A stretch of DNA of 64,000 nt, taken from Granulicella aggregans (lineage in GTDB: Bacteria > Acidobacteriota > Terriglobia > Terriglobales > Acidobacteriaceae). This document shows positions 16,869-24,913 of this stretch, piece by piece (position 1 is the stretch's first letter; every line of letters starts with the position of its first letter). The stretch lies in NCBI RefSeq assembly GCF_025685565.1, contig NZ_JAGSYE010000002.1, positions 372,001 through 436,000 on the forward strand, written 5' to 3'. The position numbers and the translations under genes are program-made. The notes under the pieces were generated by a model. That model was not told the origin of the DNA. It searched no databases and was given only the letters and a program-made list of their open reading frames with translations.

Positions 16869-18143
16869 CTAAGCCGCGCTCGTCACTCTCCCAAACCGCA
16901 GGTCCGCAGCGCGAATCTCCTGCCTGTCCTGCGCAAGAATCACTCCCCGCTCCAGCACATGCATCAGCTCACGAACATTGCCCGGCCACGAGTATGTCTG
17001 CAGCCGCACCAACCCCTCTTCGCTCAGTCTCTTCCTGGGAGAGTCCTTCCCCATCTGTTCCAGGAAGTGCTCCGCAAGGATCTCCACATCTTCTCTTCGT
17101 TCGCGAAGCGCAGGAACCTCAATCGGGAAGACAGCCAGCCGATGATAGAGATCCAGACGGAAGGACTTCTCTTTTGCCCGCTGCTCCAGCGGCTGATGCG
17201 TCGCAGCCACTACGCGCACATCCACGCGTAGCGTCTCATTGTCTCCCACCCTCTGTAGCTCGCCGCACTCCAGAAACCGCAGCATCTTCGCCTGCAACGC
17301 CAGCGGCATCTCGCCGATCTCGTCCAGGAAGAGTGTGCCACCGTGCGCCGCTTCGATCCGGCCCGTTCGCGATGCGACCGCGCCCGTGAACGCACCACGC
17401 GTATGCCCGAAGAGTTCCGCCTCCAGCAGCGCCTCGGGAATCGCGGCGCAGTTCAGCACCACAAACGGCTTTTGCGAGCGGACGCTGAGACGGTGTAACG
17501 CACGCGCTACTACTTCCTTGCCTGTCCCGGTCTCTCCCTCGATCAAGACCGACGTCGACCGTGGCGCAACCATGCGAATCAGCCGCGCCAGCTCCAGCAT
17601 CGCCTCACTCTGACCCACCAACTCTGGCAGAGTGCCCTCCGTCGGACGTCCCTCAGGAGAAGCCATGCGAATCCGATCCTGCGCGCTCGCCGGGAAGACT
17701 CGAACGCTGGCACTCTGTCCACTCCCTCTGGGAATCGACAGCGCAGCCGCAGCCCACACCGCGGTGTCTGTAGCCGGCAAAGCGTCCTGAGCCTCGCGTA
17801 GAGCATGCAGCAACTCGTTTCGCCTCGGACTCCGTACGCCATCATTCTCACTCGTCCCATCGATCCGTAGAAGATCGATCGCCGGATGCGAGGTGCGAAT
17901 ATGCCCCGCAAGCTCCACGACATCGAGGTCGGGCAGCCAGCTATCCAGCATCAAAGCCTCGGCCGGCGATGCGTCCAACAGAGCGATCGCCTCGGCTCCG
18001 CCGCTCGCCTCTCGCACCTGCCAGCGAAGATTCATCAAGTTTGCCCGCAGCCGCGCGCGCAAAGCCACATCAGTGCTCGCCACAATCACCGTTCGACTGG
18101 CTGAAGCTCCGTTCTCTCCCGTGCTGCTCTGTGGTGAGTTCAT
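16869..18143 (-). CDS. Sigma-54 activator without DNA-binding domain (FlgR-like)
   Basis: 424 residues from the ATG at 18143 (AGAGGAG upstream). Residues ~15-120 form a receiver-like domain with an Asp in LMLDSWLPD, although the usual acidic pair near the start is reduced to one Asp. The AAA+ domain follows: Walker A GETGTGKE (~203), the sigma-54 contact loop GAFTGA (~251), Walker B GGTLFLDEIGEM (~270) and SWPGNVRELMHVLERG near the end. The protein stops about 20 residues later and has no Fis-type helix-turn-helix. FlgR of Helicobacter and Campylobacter has or tolerates the same lack and drives sigma-54 flagellar genes. Proximity to the flgB promoter suggests a like role; this is inference. 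Confidence 0.88.
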   Translation of the reverse strand: MNSPQSSTGENGASASRTVIVASTDVALRARLRANLMNLRWQVREASGGAEAIALLDASPAEALMLDSWLPDLDVVELAGHIRTSHPAIDLLRIDGTSENDGVRSPRRNELLHALREAQDALPATDTAVWAAAALSIPRGSGQSASVRVFPASAQDRIRMASPEGRPTEGTLPELVGQSEAMLELARLIRMVAPRSTSVLIEGETGTGKEVVARALHRLSVRSQKPFVVLNCAAIPEALLEAELFGHTRGAFTGAVASRTGRIEAAHGGTLFLDEIGEMPLALQAKMLRFLECGELQRVGDNETLRVDVRVVAATHQPLEQRAKEKSFRLDLYHRLAVFPIEVPALRERREDVEILAEHFLEQMGKDSPRKRLSEEGLVRLQTYSWPGNVRELMHVLERGVILAQDRQEIRAADLRFGRVTSAA

Positions 18144-18420
18144 GGATTCTCCTCTGCCCTTCTTCCTGCACACTTTGTTGCATTGCGATCACCGTCACTC
18201 TCAAACGGTCGATAGCGTCTGTACTCCAGCTCATCACCTGTTTCATCTCATCGCTTGCCTCCAGACTTGACCCGTATTCGAGAAGGCACAAGAGCGCCGT
18301 CATGGGCTGGCTCAGATCATGCAGCCCAGCCTCCATCCTCTGAAGCAACCCGTTCGGCGCCTCGTGCGGCTCCATGCACTCTCTCACACTTTTGACGATG
18401 ACCAATCTCTTCTCCATCAC
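18070..18420 (-). CDS. Small stand-alone histidine-kinase dimerisation (DHp) protein
   Basis: 116 residues. Residues 28-70 look like a HisKA helical hairpin: RMEAGLHDLSQPMTALLCLL contains an H-box with His34 followed by the Asp and Pro typical of the phospho-acceptor helix, and a second helix (MKQVMSWSTDAIDRLRVTV) follows. There is no sensor domain and no ATP-binding domain. Its ATG overlaps the stop of the OmpR-type gene upstream (TGATG), and its end overlaps the sigma-54 activator by 74 bases, so the three are one coupled operon. It could be a phosphotransfer protein between the two receivers or a dimerisation regulator. Function is inference. Confidence 0.7.
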   Translation of the reverse strand: MMEKRLVIVKSVRECMEPHEAPNGLLQRMEAGLHDLSQPMTALLCLLEYGSSLEASDEMKQVMSWSTDAIDRLRVTVIAMQQSVQEEGQRRIHELTTEQHGRERSFSQSNGDCGEH

Positions 18421-19262
18421 GCTCGCCAGGCTAAACCGCCAACCACAACCGATCCCTGGACCGGCTCCGGCCGTACACTCCGGACGGGCTTTCTGGTGGA
18501 ATCTCCAACACTCGAAAAGGCCGCCGACGGTTCGGCGAGCCGGTATCCTTCTCCGCGTACCGTCTCGATCAGCTCCGAACCAGGCTCGCTAACTGCGGCA
18601 CCTGCCGCACTCTCGCCCGACTCCAGGTTTCGCCCGTGCGCCATCCCATACGCGGTCGCGAGCTTCCGCCGCAGATAGTTGATATACACATCGACCACGT
18701 TTGTCCCGGTGTCCGCCTTCATCTGCCACACCTCACGCAGCAACTCGCTCCGGCTGCAGCAGAGCCCTCGGTGCTGTAGTAAAAACTCCAACAGCGCAAA
18801 CTCTTTCGTCGTCAGATCGACGATCTGGCCATCGCGCGTGACCTTGCGCTCAATCCGGTTCAACTCCAAACCGCCGACACGAAGCACGGGATCGGCATAC
18901 TGTTCGCGCCGGCGCAGCAAAGCTCGGCAGCGAGCACGAAGTTCACTCAGGTTGAATGGCTTCAGCATGCAGTCGTCAGCCCCAAGATTCAGACACCGAA
19001 TCCGGACCTCAAGATCGCACCGCCCGGTAAGCACCAGCACAGCCATACCGTCGAAGCGCCCAAGCAGCTCCTCAAGCACCTCTGTCCCGTCTTTCTTAGG
19101 GAGACTCAGATCCAGGATGAGAAGCGCGGGCCGCCGGTCTGCCATCCGGTCCAGCGCAGACTGACCATCCTCGACCCACTCGACCTCGTGGCCGTCGAGC
19201 TTCAACCCTTTGAGAAGAAATCCGCCAAGAGCACAATCGTCTTCCACAACTAAGACTCGCAT
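18417..19262 (-). CDS. OmpR-type response regulator
   Basis: 281 residues from the ATG at 19262; the frame is open further upstream but the receiver begins at this Met (MRVLVVEDDCALGGFL). The phospho-acceptor is in ALLILDLSLPKKDG and the conserved Lys in MLKPF. The winged-helix domain follows (VDLTTKEFALLEFLLQHRG, NVVDVYINYLRRKL). Between the recognition helix and the wing (ELIETVRGEGYRL) there is an extra stretch of about 25 residues not usual in the family. It is the first gene of the signalling trio; no complete partner kinase is adjacent. Confidence 0.92.
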   Translation of the reverse strand: MRVLVVEDDCALGGFLLKGLKLDGHEVEWVEDGQSALDRMADRRPALLILDLSLPKKDGTEVLEELLGRFDGMAVLVLTGRCDLEVRIRCLNLGADDCMLKPFNLSELRARCRALLRRREQYADPVLRVGGLELNRIERKVTRDGQIVDLTTKEFALLEFLLQHRGLCCSRSELLREVWQMKADTGTNVVDVYINYLRRKLATAYGMAHGRNLESGESAAGAAVSEPGSELIETVRGEGYRLAEPSAAFSSVGDSTRKPVRSVRPEPVQGSVVVGGLAWRA

Positions 19263-19549
19263 CGTTGCACCATCCCAAATTCCTACACAGGTACCCTTGG
19301 CCCTTGCACCGGTTTCGCCCGTCGAGGGAGCGTGCCCGATCCAGTGCTCTTCCACCATGTCGCCTTCTGTCGATCTCTACAAGCCTTGATCCACGAATTC
19401 GTTGCACTCAGTTCCAAAACAGAACTGCGCCTGTGGAAAAATTCACTCGCGCCGCAGCCATCGAGACACCTGCTTCGCTCCCTCCCTCACCCGCAACCCA
19501 TCCTCTTCTCAGTCCCTTCATACTGCTGCGGTAAACTCATCCCACCTCC

Positions 19550-21727
19550 ATGACGACCAAATCCGTAAGCGCCCCCTCGACTCGACGCAGGAATCCCGCG
19601 AAGGCAGCTAACACGCCCGCGCCGCCGCCGGAACCACCACCCGTGGAGACACTCTTCTTCTCCCGCGACGAGTCCTGGCTGCACTTCAACGAGCGCGTCC
19701 TCGAAGAGGCCCAGGACCCCTCAAACCCTCTGCTGGAGCGCGTCAAGTTCCTCGCCATCACCGCGAGCAACCTCGACGAGTTCGTAGAAATCCGCGTCGC
19801 CGGAATCCTGCAGCGCATCGAAGACGGCATCAGCATGCCGCAGCCTGCCGACGAAGGCGGCCTCTCTCCGCAACAACGCCTCGACCGTCTCAGTGTCCTC
19901 CTCGCCCGTTTCGTGGAGACTCAGTACAACTGCTGGAACGAACAGCTACTCCCCGCCCTCGAAAAGGAAAAGATCCGCACGCTGAAGTTCGCCGACCTCA
20001 GCTCCAAACAACGGGCACACGCTCTCAACTTCTATGCGAATGAGGTCGACCCGCTTCTCACCCCGGTCACCATCGACCCCTCCCACCCCTTCCCTCGCGT
20101 CCTCAACAAAGCCCTCTGCATCGCCCTTCTGCTCCGCCACAAACGCAAAGGAAACACCACCACGGCCCTTGGCGTCGTCACCGTCCCACGTTCGCTCCCA
20201 CGCCTCGTCTGCCTGCCATCATCTGCAGGCACCTACGACTTCATCCTCCTCCACGAACTCATCGAGTCCCAGGTCGACAAGATGTTTCCCGGCTACGAGG
20301 TTCTCTCCCGCTCCGCCTTCCGCGTCACCCGCAACAGCAACCTCTACATGCAGGAAGAAGAGTCGCGCTCCGTCCTCGAAAGCGTCCGCTCCGAGCTCCA
20401 TAACCGCCGCAAGGGCGACGCGGTCCGCCTCGAGATCGAGGACGGCGCCAACGAAGAGATCATCGAACGCCTGCGCACCAACTTCGAGCTCGACCCCTGG
20501 CAGGTCTTCCGCACCAAGGGCCCGGTCAACCTCTCCCGCATGATGAACCTCCCCTCGGAGGTCAAGCGGTCCGACCTGAAGTATCCCGACTTCAAGGCGC
20601 GCGAGTTCAAGATCGACGCAAAATCCACCGACATCTTCGACCAGATCCGCAAGGGTGACATCCTCTTCCATCACCCCTTCGACTCCTACAAGGTCGTTGA
20701 GGACTTCATCACCGCCGGCGCTCTTGATCCTCACGTGATGTCGATGAAGCAGACCCTCTACCGCACCAGCAAAGACTCCTCCATCTTCCGTGCCCTCACC
20801 GATGCCGGACAGAACAAGGAGGTCACCGTCGTCGTCGAACTGATGGCCCGCTTCGACGAAGACTCCAACATCCGCTGGGCCCGCGAACTGGAAGACGCTG
20901 GCGTCGGCGTCTACCACGGCATCTTCGGCTTCAAAACACACTGCAAGCTCGCCTTGCTGGTTCGCCGCGACCCAGACGGAGTTATCCGCCGTTACGTCCA
21001 TCTCGGCACGGGAAACTATAACCCCGTCACCTCGCGCTTCTACACCGACATCAGCCTCCTCACGGCGAACCCCGAGATCACCGCCGCCGTCCAACACGTC
21101 TTCAACTACCTCACCGCTGAGGCCGAATCAGACGGCTACAAGCCGCTCCTCGTCGCTCCCTTGACGATGGCGTCGACCTTCCTCGAACTCATCGCGCGAG
21201 AAGCAGAGCACGCGAAGGAAGGCAAGCCCGCAGGCATCATCGCCAAGGTAAACGGTCTCCTCGATCGCGCCACCGTCGAGGCCCTCTACGAAGCCTCGAA
21301 GGCCGGAGTCCAGATCGACCTGATCGTTCGTGGCATGTGCTCGCTCCGTCCCGGCGTGCCCGGCCTCAGCGAAAACATCCGCGTCCGCTCCATCGTAGGC
21401 CGCTTCCTGGAGCACAGCCGCATCTTCATCTTCGAAAATGGCGGCCACTCCGAGATCTTCTGCGGCAGCGCCGACTGGATGGCCCGCAATCTCCACGAAC
21501 GCTGCGAGGTTGTCTTTCCCATCACCGACACAGCTCTCCGGCACCGCGTCCGCGACGAGATTATTGGCAGCTACCTCGCCGACACCCGCAAGGCGCGCCT
21601 CCTTCAACCGGACGGCCATTATGAGCGCGCAACCCATAAAGGCCAGGGCTTCAGCGCCCAGACCCACCTCATGTGCCTCGCCGATCCCTCCATGGGCGAC
21701 ACCAGCAGGCCCGGAACCGACGAATAG
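19550..21727 (+). CDS. ppk: Polyphosphate kinase 1
   Basis: 725 residues. PPK1 reversibly polymerises the terminal phosphate of ATP into polyphosphate. A Pro-rich amino tail precedes the N domain (SWLHFNERVLEEA, LERVKFLAITASNLDEF). The two phospholipase-D-like catalytic domains carry FGFKTHCKLALLVRRD with the phospho-His near 463 and HLGTGNYN near 485. The later catalytic half includes ENGGHSEIFCGSADWMARN. All domains are present and length is normal. It is divergent from the signalling operon, with about 290 bases between, where I see no further gene. Confidence 0.97.
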   Translation: MTTKSVSAPSTRRRNPAKAANTPAPPPEPPPVETLFFSRDESWLHFNERVLEEAQDPSNPLLERVKFLAITASNLDEFVEIRVAGILQRIEDGISMPQPADEGGLSPQQRLDRLSVLLARFVETQYNCWNEQLLPALEKEKIRTLKFADLSSKQRAHALNFYANEVDPLLTPVTIDPSHPFPRVLNKALCIALLLRHKRKGNTTTALGVVTVPRSLPRLVCLPSSAGTYDFILLHELIESQVDKMFPGYEVLSRSAFRVTRNSNLYMQEEESRSVLESVRSELHNRRKGDAVRLEIEDGANEEIIERLRTNFELDPWQVFRTKGPVNLSRMMNLPSEVKRSDLKYPDFKAREFKIDAKSTDIFDQIRKGDILFHHPFDSYKVVEDFITAGALDPHVMSMKQTLYRTSKDSSIFRALTDAGQNKEVTVVVELMARFDEDSNIRWARELEDAGVGVYHGIFGFKTHCKLALLVRRDPDGVIRRYVHLGTGNYNPVTSRFYTDISLLTANPEITAAVQHVFNYLTAEAESDGYKPLLVAPLTMASTFLELIAREAEHAKEGKPAGIIAKVNGLLDRATVEALYEASKAGVQIDLIVRGMCSLRPGVPGLSENIRVRSIVGRFLEHSRIFIFENGGHSEIFCGSADWMARNLHERCEVVFPITDTALRHRVRDEIIGSYLADTRKARLLQPDGHYERATHKGQGFSAQTHLMCLADPSMGDTSRPGTDE

Positions 21728-21740
21728 CCGCAAACGCACG

Positions 21741-21776
21741 AACGCCCTCCCTTCGTTTCATCGGAGGCAGGGCGTT
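21741..21776 (+). terminator. Terminator-like hairpin after ppk
   Basis: AACGCCCT (21741-21748) pairs with AGGGCGTT (21769-21776) and is followed by TTCG. It lies between the convergent ppk and sedolisin genes and could stop transcription from ppk. Confidence 0.6.
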
Positions 21777-21851
21777 TTCGTGTCTGGATCGTTTATGCTG
21801 CTCTACACATTTACTTCGCTCTAGCTTGCTGCTCCGCGCTGTCTTTCCGCT

Positions 21852-24644
21852 CTATTGCACGACAAACGTCACCGTCGAGGTATGCGACACCGTCGTGCCC
21901 GTGGAACTGGTCCCCGTCGCAGTCACATCGACTGTGTAGGTCCCGGGGGTCGTATTCGTAGTTCCCGCAACCGACGAGGAGTTGTCGCCGCACCCTGTCA
22001 TCATCGATACCGCCCCCAGCGCCAGCACTGCGACGAAGAGCCCGGTCCAACGCCGGCGCCTCGGAACCATCAGCAGCAACATGCAACCAAGCGCAACTCC
22101 AGACCCCGCGTACCAGGTCCGCCGAATGGGCTGCGTCGGCTTCTCCAGAGAGGCCGAACCAACCGGCTTCAACCGAAGCCGCCCGCTCCCCGTCTTGGCA
22201 TTCGCCACATAGGCTGAAAGCGTCAGTGTCGATGTCGCAGGGGTTGTCGACGAAATCGTGACCGTCAACGGCGAGAACGAGTACGTCGCATTCAGGTTGT
22301 CCGAAGTACTGGCGGAGAACGTCACCGATCCTGTGAAGCCGTTGACCGGCGTCACCGTGTACAGAACGCCCGATGCATCGGCACCCGACTTCACCGTGAC
22401 CGTCGTCGTCGCCGGAGTCAAGGTGAAATCACCGGTCGTCGCCGAGGTTACATCGAGGCTCACCGATCCTTTCGACGAGGCATAGACTGCATCGCCTGAG
22501 TAAGCTGCCGAGACCGTGTGACTTCCCGATGCAAGCGCGGTCGTGGAAAGCGACAAAGTCGCTACGCCGCTTGCCAGCGACACCGCGCCGCCCGAAGCGA
22601 CGTTATCCACCAGGAACTGTACTGTTCCGGTCGGTACGGTCGAGTTCGCCGTTCCGCCATTTGCAACCGTCGCTGTAACCGTCACCGCAGTGCCCGCCGT
22701 AACTGATGTTGGGCTCAACGTCACCGTCGTCGTTGAAACCTGGGTGCCCGTCGTACCGGACGATATCGGCGTCACCAAACTCCACGTGTTGACAAGGTTA
22801 TAGGCATCCACCGAACCCCATCCCGTCGCCTGGTCGTAACCGACGTTCGCGCTATAGCCAATGCTCCCACCAGAGGGGCAATCCTTCGTCCCCGCCGTAC
22901 ACGGGCTCGCATTATTGCCGACCGTCACATCATGAAAGTCGGTGTTGTAATACGTGCTGTTCGCCAGCGCATAGATCACCGGATTGGCGTTCCCGATCGA
23001 CGATCCAATCTTCTGCTCGACAAGCGCCAGAATCGCTGCGAAGGCCGGTGTGGACACCGACGTCCCGCCAACAACATTCAGGTTTCCCGAAGCCGTCCGG
23101 AAGCCATTGACGCAGGAACCCTGCGAGCAGAAGAGATATCCATCGTGGTCGGCCGCCGCATTCAACGCCAGATCAGGAACGTCCCTGGCGAAGTCATTGG
23201 GCACTCCCGTTCCCGTCTGCCAGTACGGCTTCGTAAAGTACGAGCTGAACCCGCCACCACCCGCGCTCAGGTATCCGCCAGCTGCAATGTCCACCGCAGT
23301 CTCGTTCCAAACATTCTCCGGAATGTAGGAGGTCGCCGAGTTGATCACATCGCTCCCCGAAGCCGCCTCCCAGTAAGTGCCGGTTCCCTCGTTGAACATC
23401 GTTCCGCCCATACCAGTCACGTACGGCGAACTTGCCGGAAAGTCCACTGCAAGGCCCTGCGTGGCGCTCGTGACTTGATAGTCGCAATCCGTCGCCCCCG
23501 AGTCTCCCGCTGGTCCAACGATCGTGATCCCTTGTGCGTTCGCCTGCATGAACAGCGCGTTGTACGACTCCAGAGTCGAAGTGCCTTCATTCGACTCGCA
23601 ATCTCCATAACTGATCGATGCGATCGGCGCCAGCTTGTTATCGATAATCTGCGTCAGAGAATTGAAGACGTCTGTTGAGTTTACGTACAGGATCGACGCC
23701 GAAGGAGCCACCGCACCCGACCACTCAATGTCGAGGTCTGCCTCCGATTCGTCATCTGCCACCCCGTCCGTCAACGGAGTTCCAGGGTCGTTGCCATACA
23801 GCTTCACCGTCGGCAAATTCGTGCTCAGTCCCGCAGCCGACCGAAACGCCGTCACGTCCGACAAGCTGATGTCCGTCTGTCCGGCGACTGCTATCGTAAT
23901 CCCCGTGCCATTGATCGAGCTCGAGAGCAACGGCTTCTCATCGTAGATCGTGTAGAAGTCCCCCGGGGCGACATAGTTGTTGCCGGAGACAGACGATGTG
24001 AACTTCGGGCTGGTGATCGCCGGCACCTGGTGTACCCGCAGATGCGGCTTCAGCCGGAAGTCATCAAGCCCGGAGACGCTCCCCACAACACTGGCGATTC
24101 CCGCCGGCAAGGTCACTGGAGTTACATTCGCAATATGCTCCTCGCCGTTCACCGAAACCCTGTGGATGCTCGTCTTGAAGGCGGCCTGCGCCTGCGCCAC
24201 TGTGCCGCTCGCCTGGATAAACGTTCCGCTCCGCGCTACTTCCGTCACCTTGAAGCCCTGTCCGGTCAGCCACTGCGAAACCGTCGCAAGATCGCCGCTG
24301 CTCATCCCGAACTTCGCCGCGAACTGTTCCGGCGTCAACCACTGGTGATACTTCGAAGACGCCGGATTCTGCTGGTCCTCTAGCAATTGAATCAGCCCCG
24401 CCTTCTGTGCAGCCGTCATCGCGAAGCGCAGCGTGATCGTGCTCAGCGCCTTCGTTCCATCAGCTTCGCCAAGGTCTGTCATTCCGGCGCTGCTCACCTT
24501 CGGCGAGACGGAGTGCGCCAAAGCGACTGCCTGTGAACTTCCAACTGCGGCGATCCTGTTTTGTACGGCGGCCTGGGCACCAGGCGCAATCACGCTAAGG
24601 CTTGCCAGCGCGGGGAGGAGACGGCGAAACAAAAACTTAAGCAT
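21852..24644 (-). CDS. Secreted sedolisin (S53) peptidase with Ig-like domain
   Basis: 930 residues. A signal peptide (about residues 1-25) is followed by a pro-kumamolisin activation domain (to ~200) and the S53 catalytic domain. The Glu/Asp pair lies in DDESEADLDIEW (~300), the oxyanion Asp in GPAGDSGA (~380), and the nucleophile Ser in GGTSVSTPAFAAI (~528). Then come a bacterial Ig-like repeat (~640-735) and a further beta domain. Near 855-885 are hydrophobic segments with an RRRR motif and GCG, and a short Thr-rich end. Sedolisins are acid proteases; secreted multi-domain forms are common in acidobacteria. It probably stays attached to the envelope. Confidence 0.92.
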   Translation of the reverse strand: MLKFLFRRLLPALASLSVIAPGAQAAVQNRIAAVGSSQAVALAHSVSPKVSSAGMTDLGEADGTKALSTITLRFAMTAAQKAGLIQLLEDQQNPASSKYHQWLTPEQFAAKFGMSSGDLATVSQWLTGQGFKVTEVARSGTFIQASGTVAQAQAAFKTSIHRVSVNGEEHIANVTPVTLPAGIASVVGSVSGLDDFRLKPHLRVHQVPAITSPKFTSSVSGNNYVAPGDFYTIYDEKPLLSSSINGTGITIAVAGQTDISLSDVTAFRSAAGLSTNLPTVKLYGNDPGTPLTDGVADDESEADLDIEWSGAVAPSASILYVNSTDVFNSLTQIIDNKLAPIASISYGDCESNEGTSTLESYNALFMQANAQGITIVGPAGDSGATDCDYQVTSATQGLAVDFPASSPYVTGMGGTMFNEGTGTYWEAASGSDVINSATSYIPENVWNETAVDIAAGGYLSAGGGGFSSYFTKPYWQTGTGVPNDFARDVPDLALNAAADHDGYLFCSQGSCVNGFRTASGNLNVVGGTSVSTPAFAAILALVEQKIGSSIGNANPVIYALANSTYYNTDFHDVTVGNNASPCTAGTKDCPSGGSIGYSANVGYDQATGWGSVDAYNLVNTWSLVTPISSGTTGTQVSTTTVTLSPTSVTAGTAVTVTATVANGGTANSTVPTGTVQFLVDNVASGGAVSLASGVATLSLSTTALASGSHTVSAAYSGDAVYASSKGSVSLDVTSATTGDFTLTPATTTVTVKSGADASGVLYTVTPVNGFTGSVTFSASTSDNLNATYSFSPLTVTISSTTPATSTLTLSAYVANAKTGSGRLRLKPVGSASLEKPTQPIRRTWYAGSGVALGCMLLLMVPRRRRWTGLFVAVLALGAVSMMTGCGDNSSSVAGTTNTTPGTYTVDVTATGTSSTGTTVSHTSTVTFVVQ

Positions 24645-24844
24645 TGGTCGGGCCTCTTAAAGAACTTGTCCCGGATCCCCACGGCCCGGAACCATCCAGC
24701 CGTGGCGAATCTTTAGGGAACATCTCACTGAACCCCAGCTGTCCAAAAAGGACTCGCTAGGACCCGTGGTTTCTCTTTTGACCCGTTATGCGACAAATCG
24801 TTAGTCGCCTCAGTTTGGCCTCACGCAACCAGGTGAGCTGCATT

Positions 24845-24886
24845 GGGTGCCCCATCCATCGCGGTCTTATCGCGATGGATGGGTTG
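24845..24886 (+). repeat. D-family hairpin repeat, alternative stem
   Basis: The frame GGGTGCCC is followed by perfect twelve-base arms CCATCCATCGCG and CGCGATGGATGG around a seven-base loop. The copies at 15448, 35568 and 38218 have CATGGC/GCCATG here instead, so both arms have changed together. It lies between fadE and the sedolisin gene, both on the minus strand. Confidence 0.85.
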
Positions 24887-24913
24887 AATCACCGCAGAAT
24901 TACCAGAAAACCA

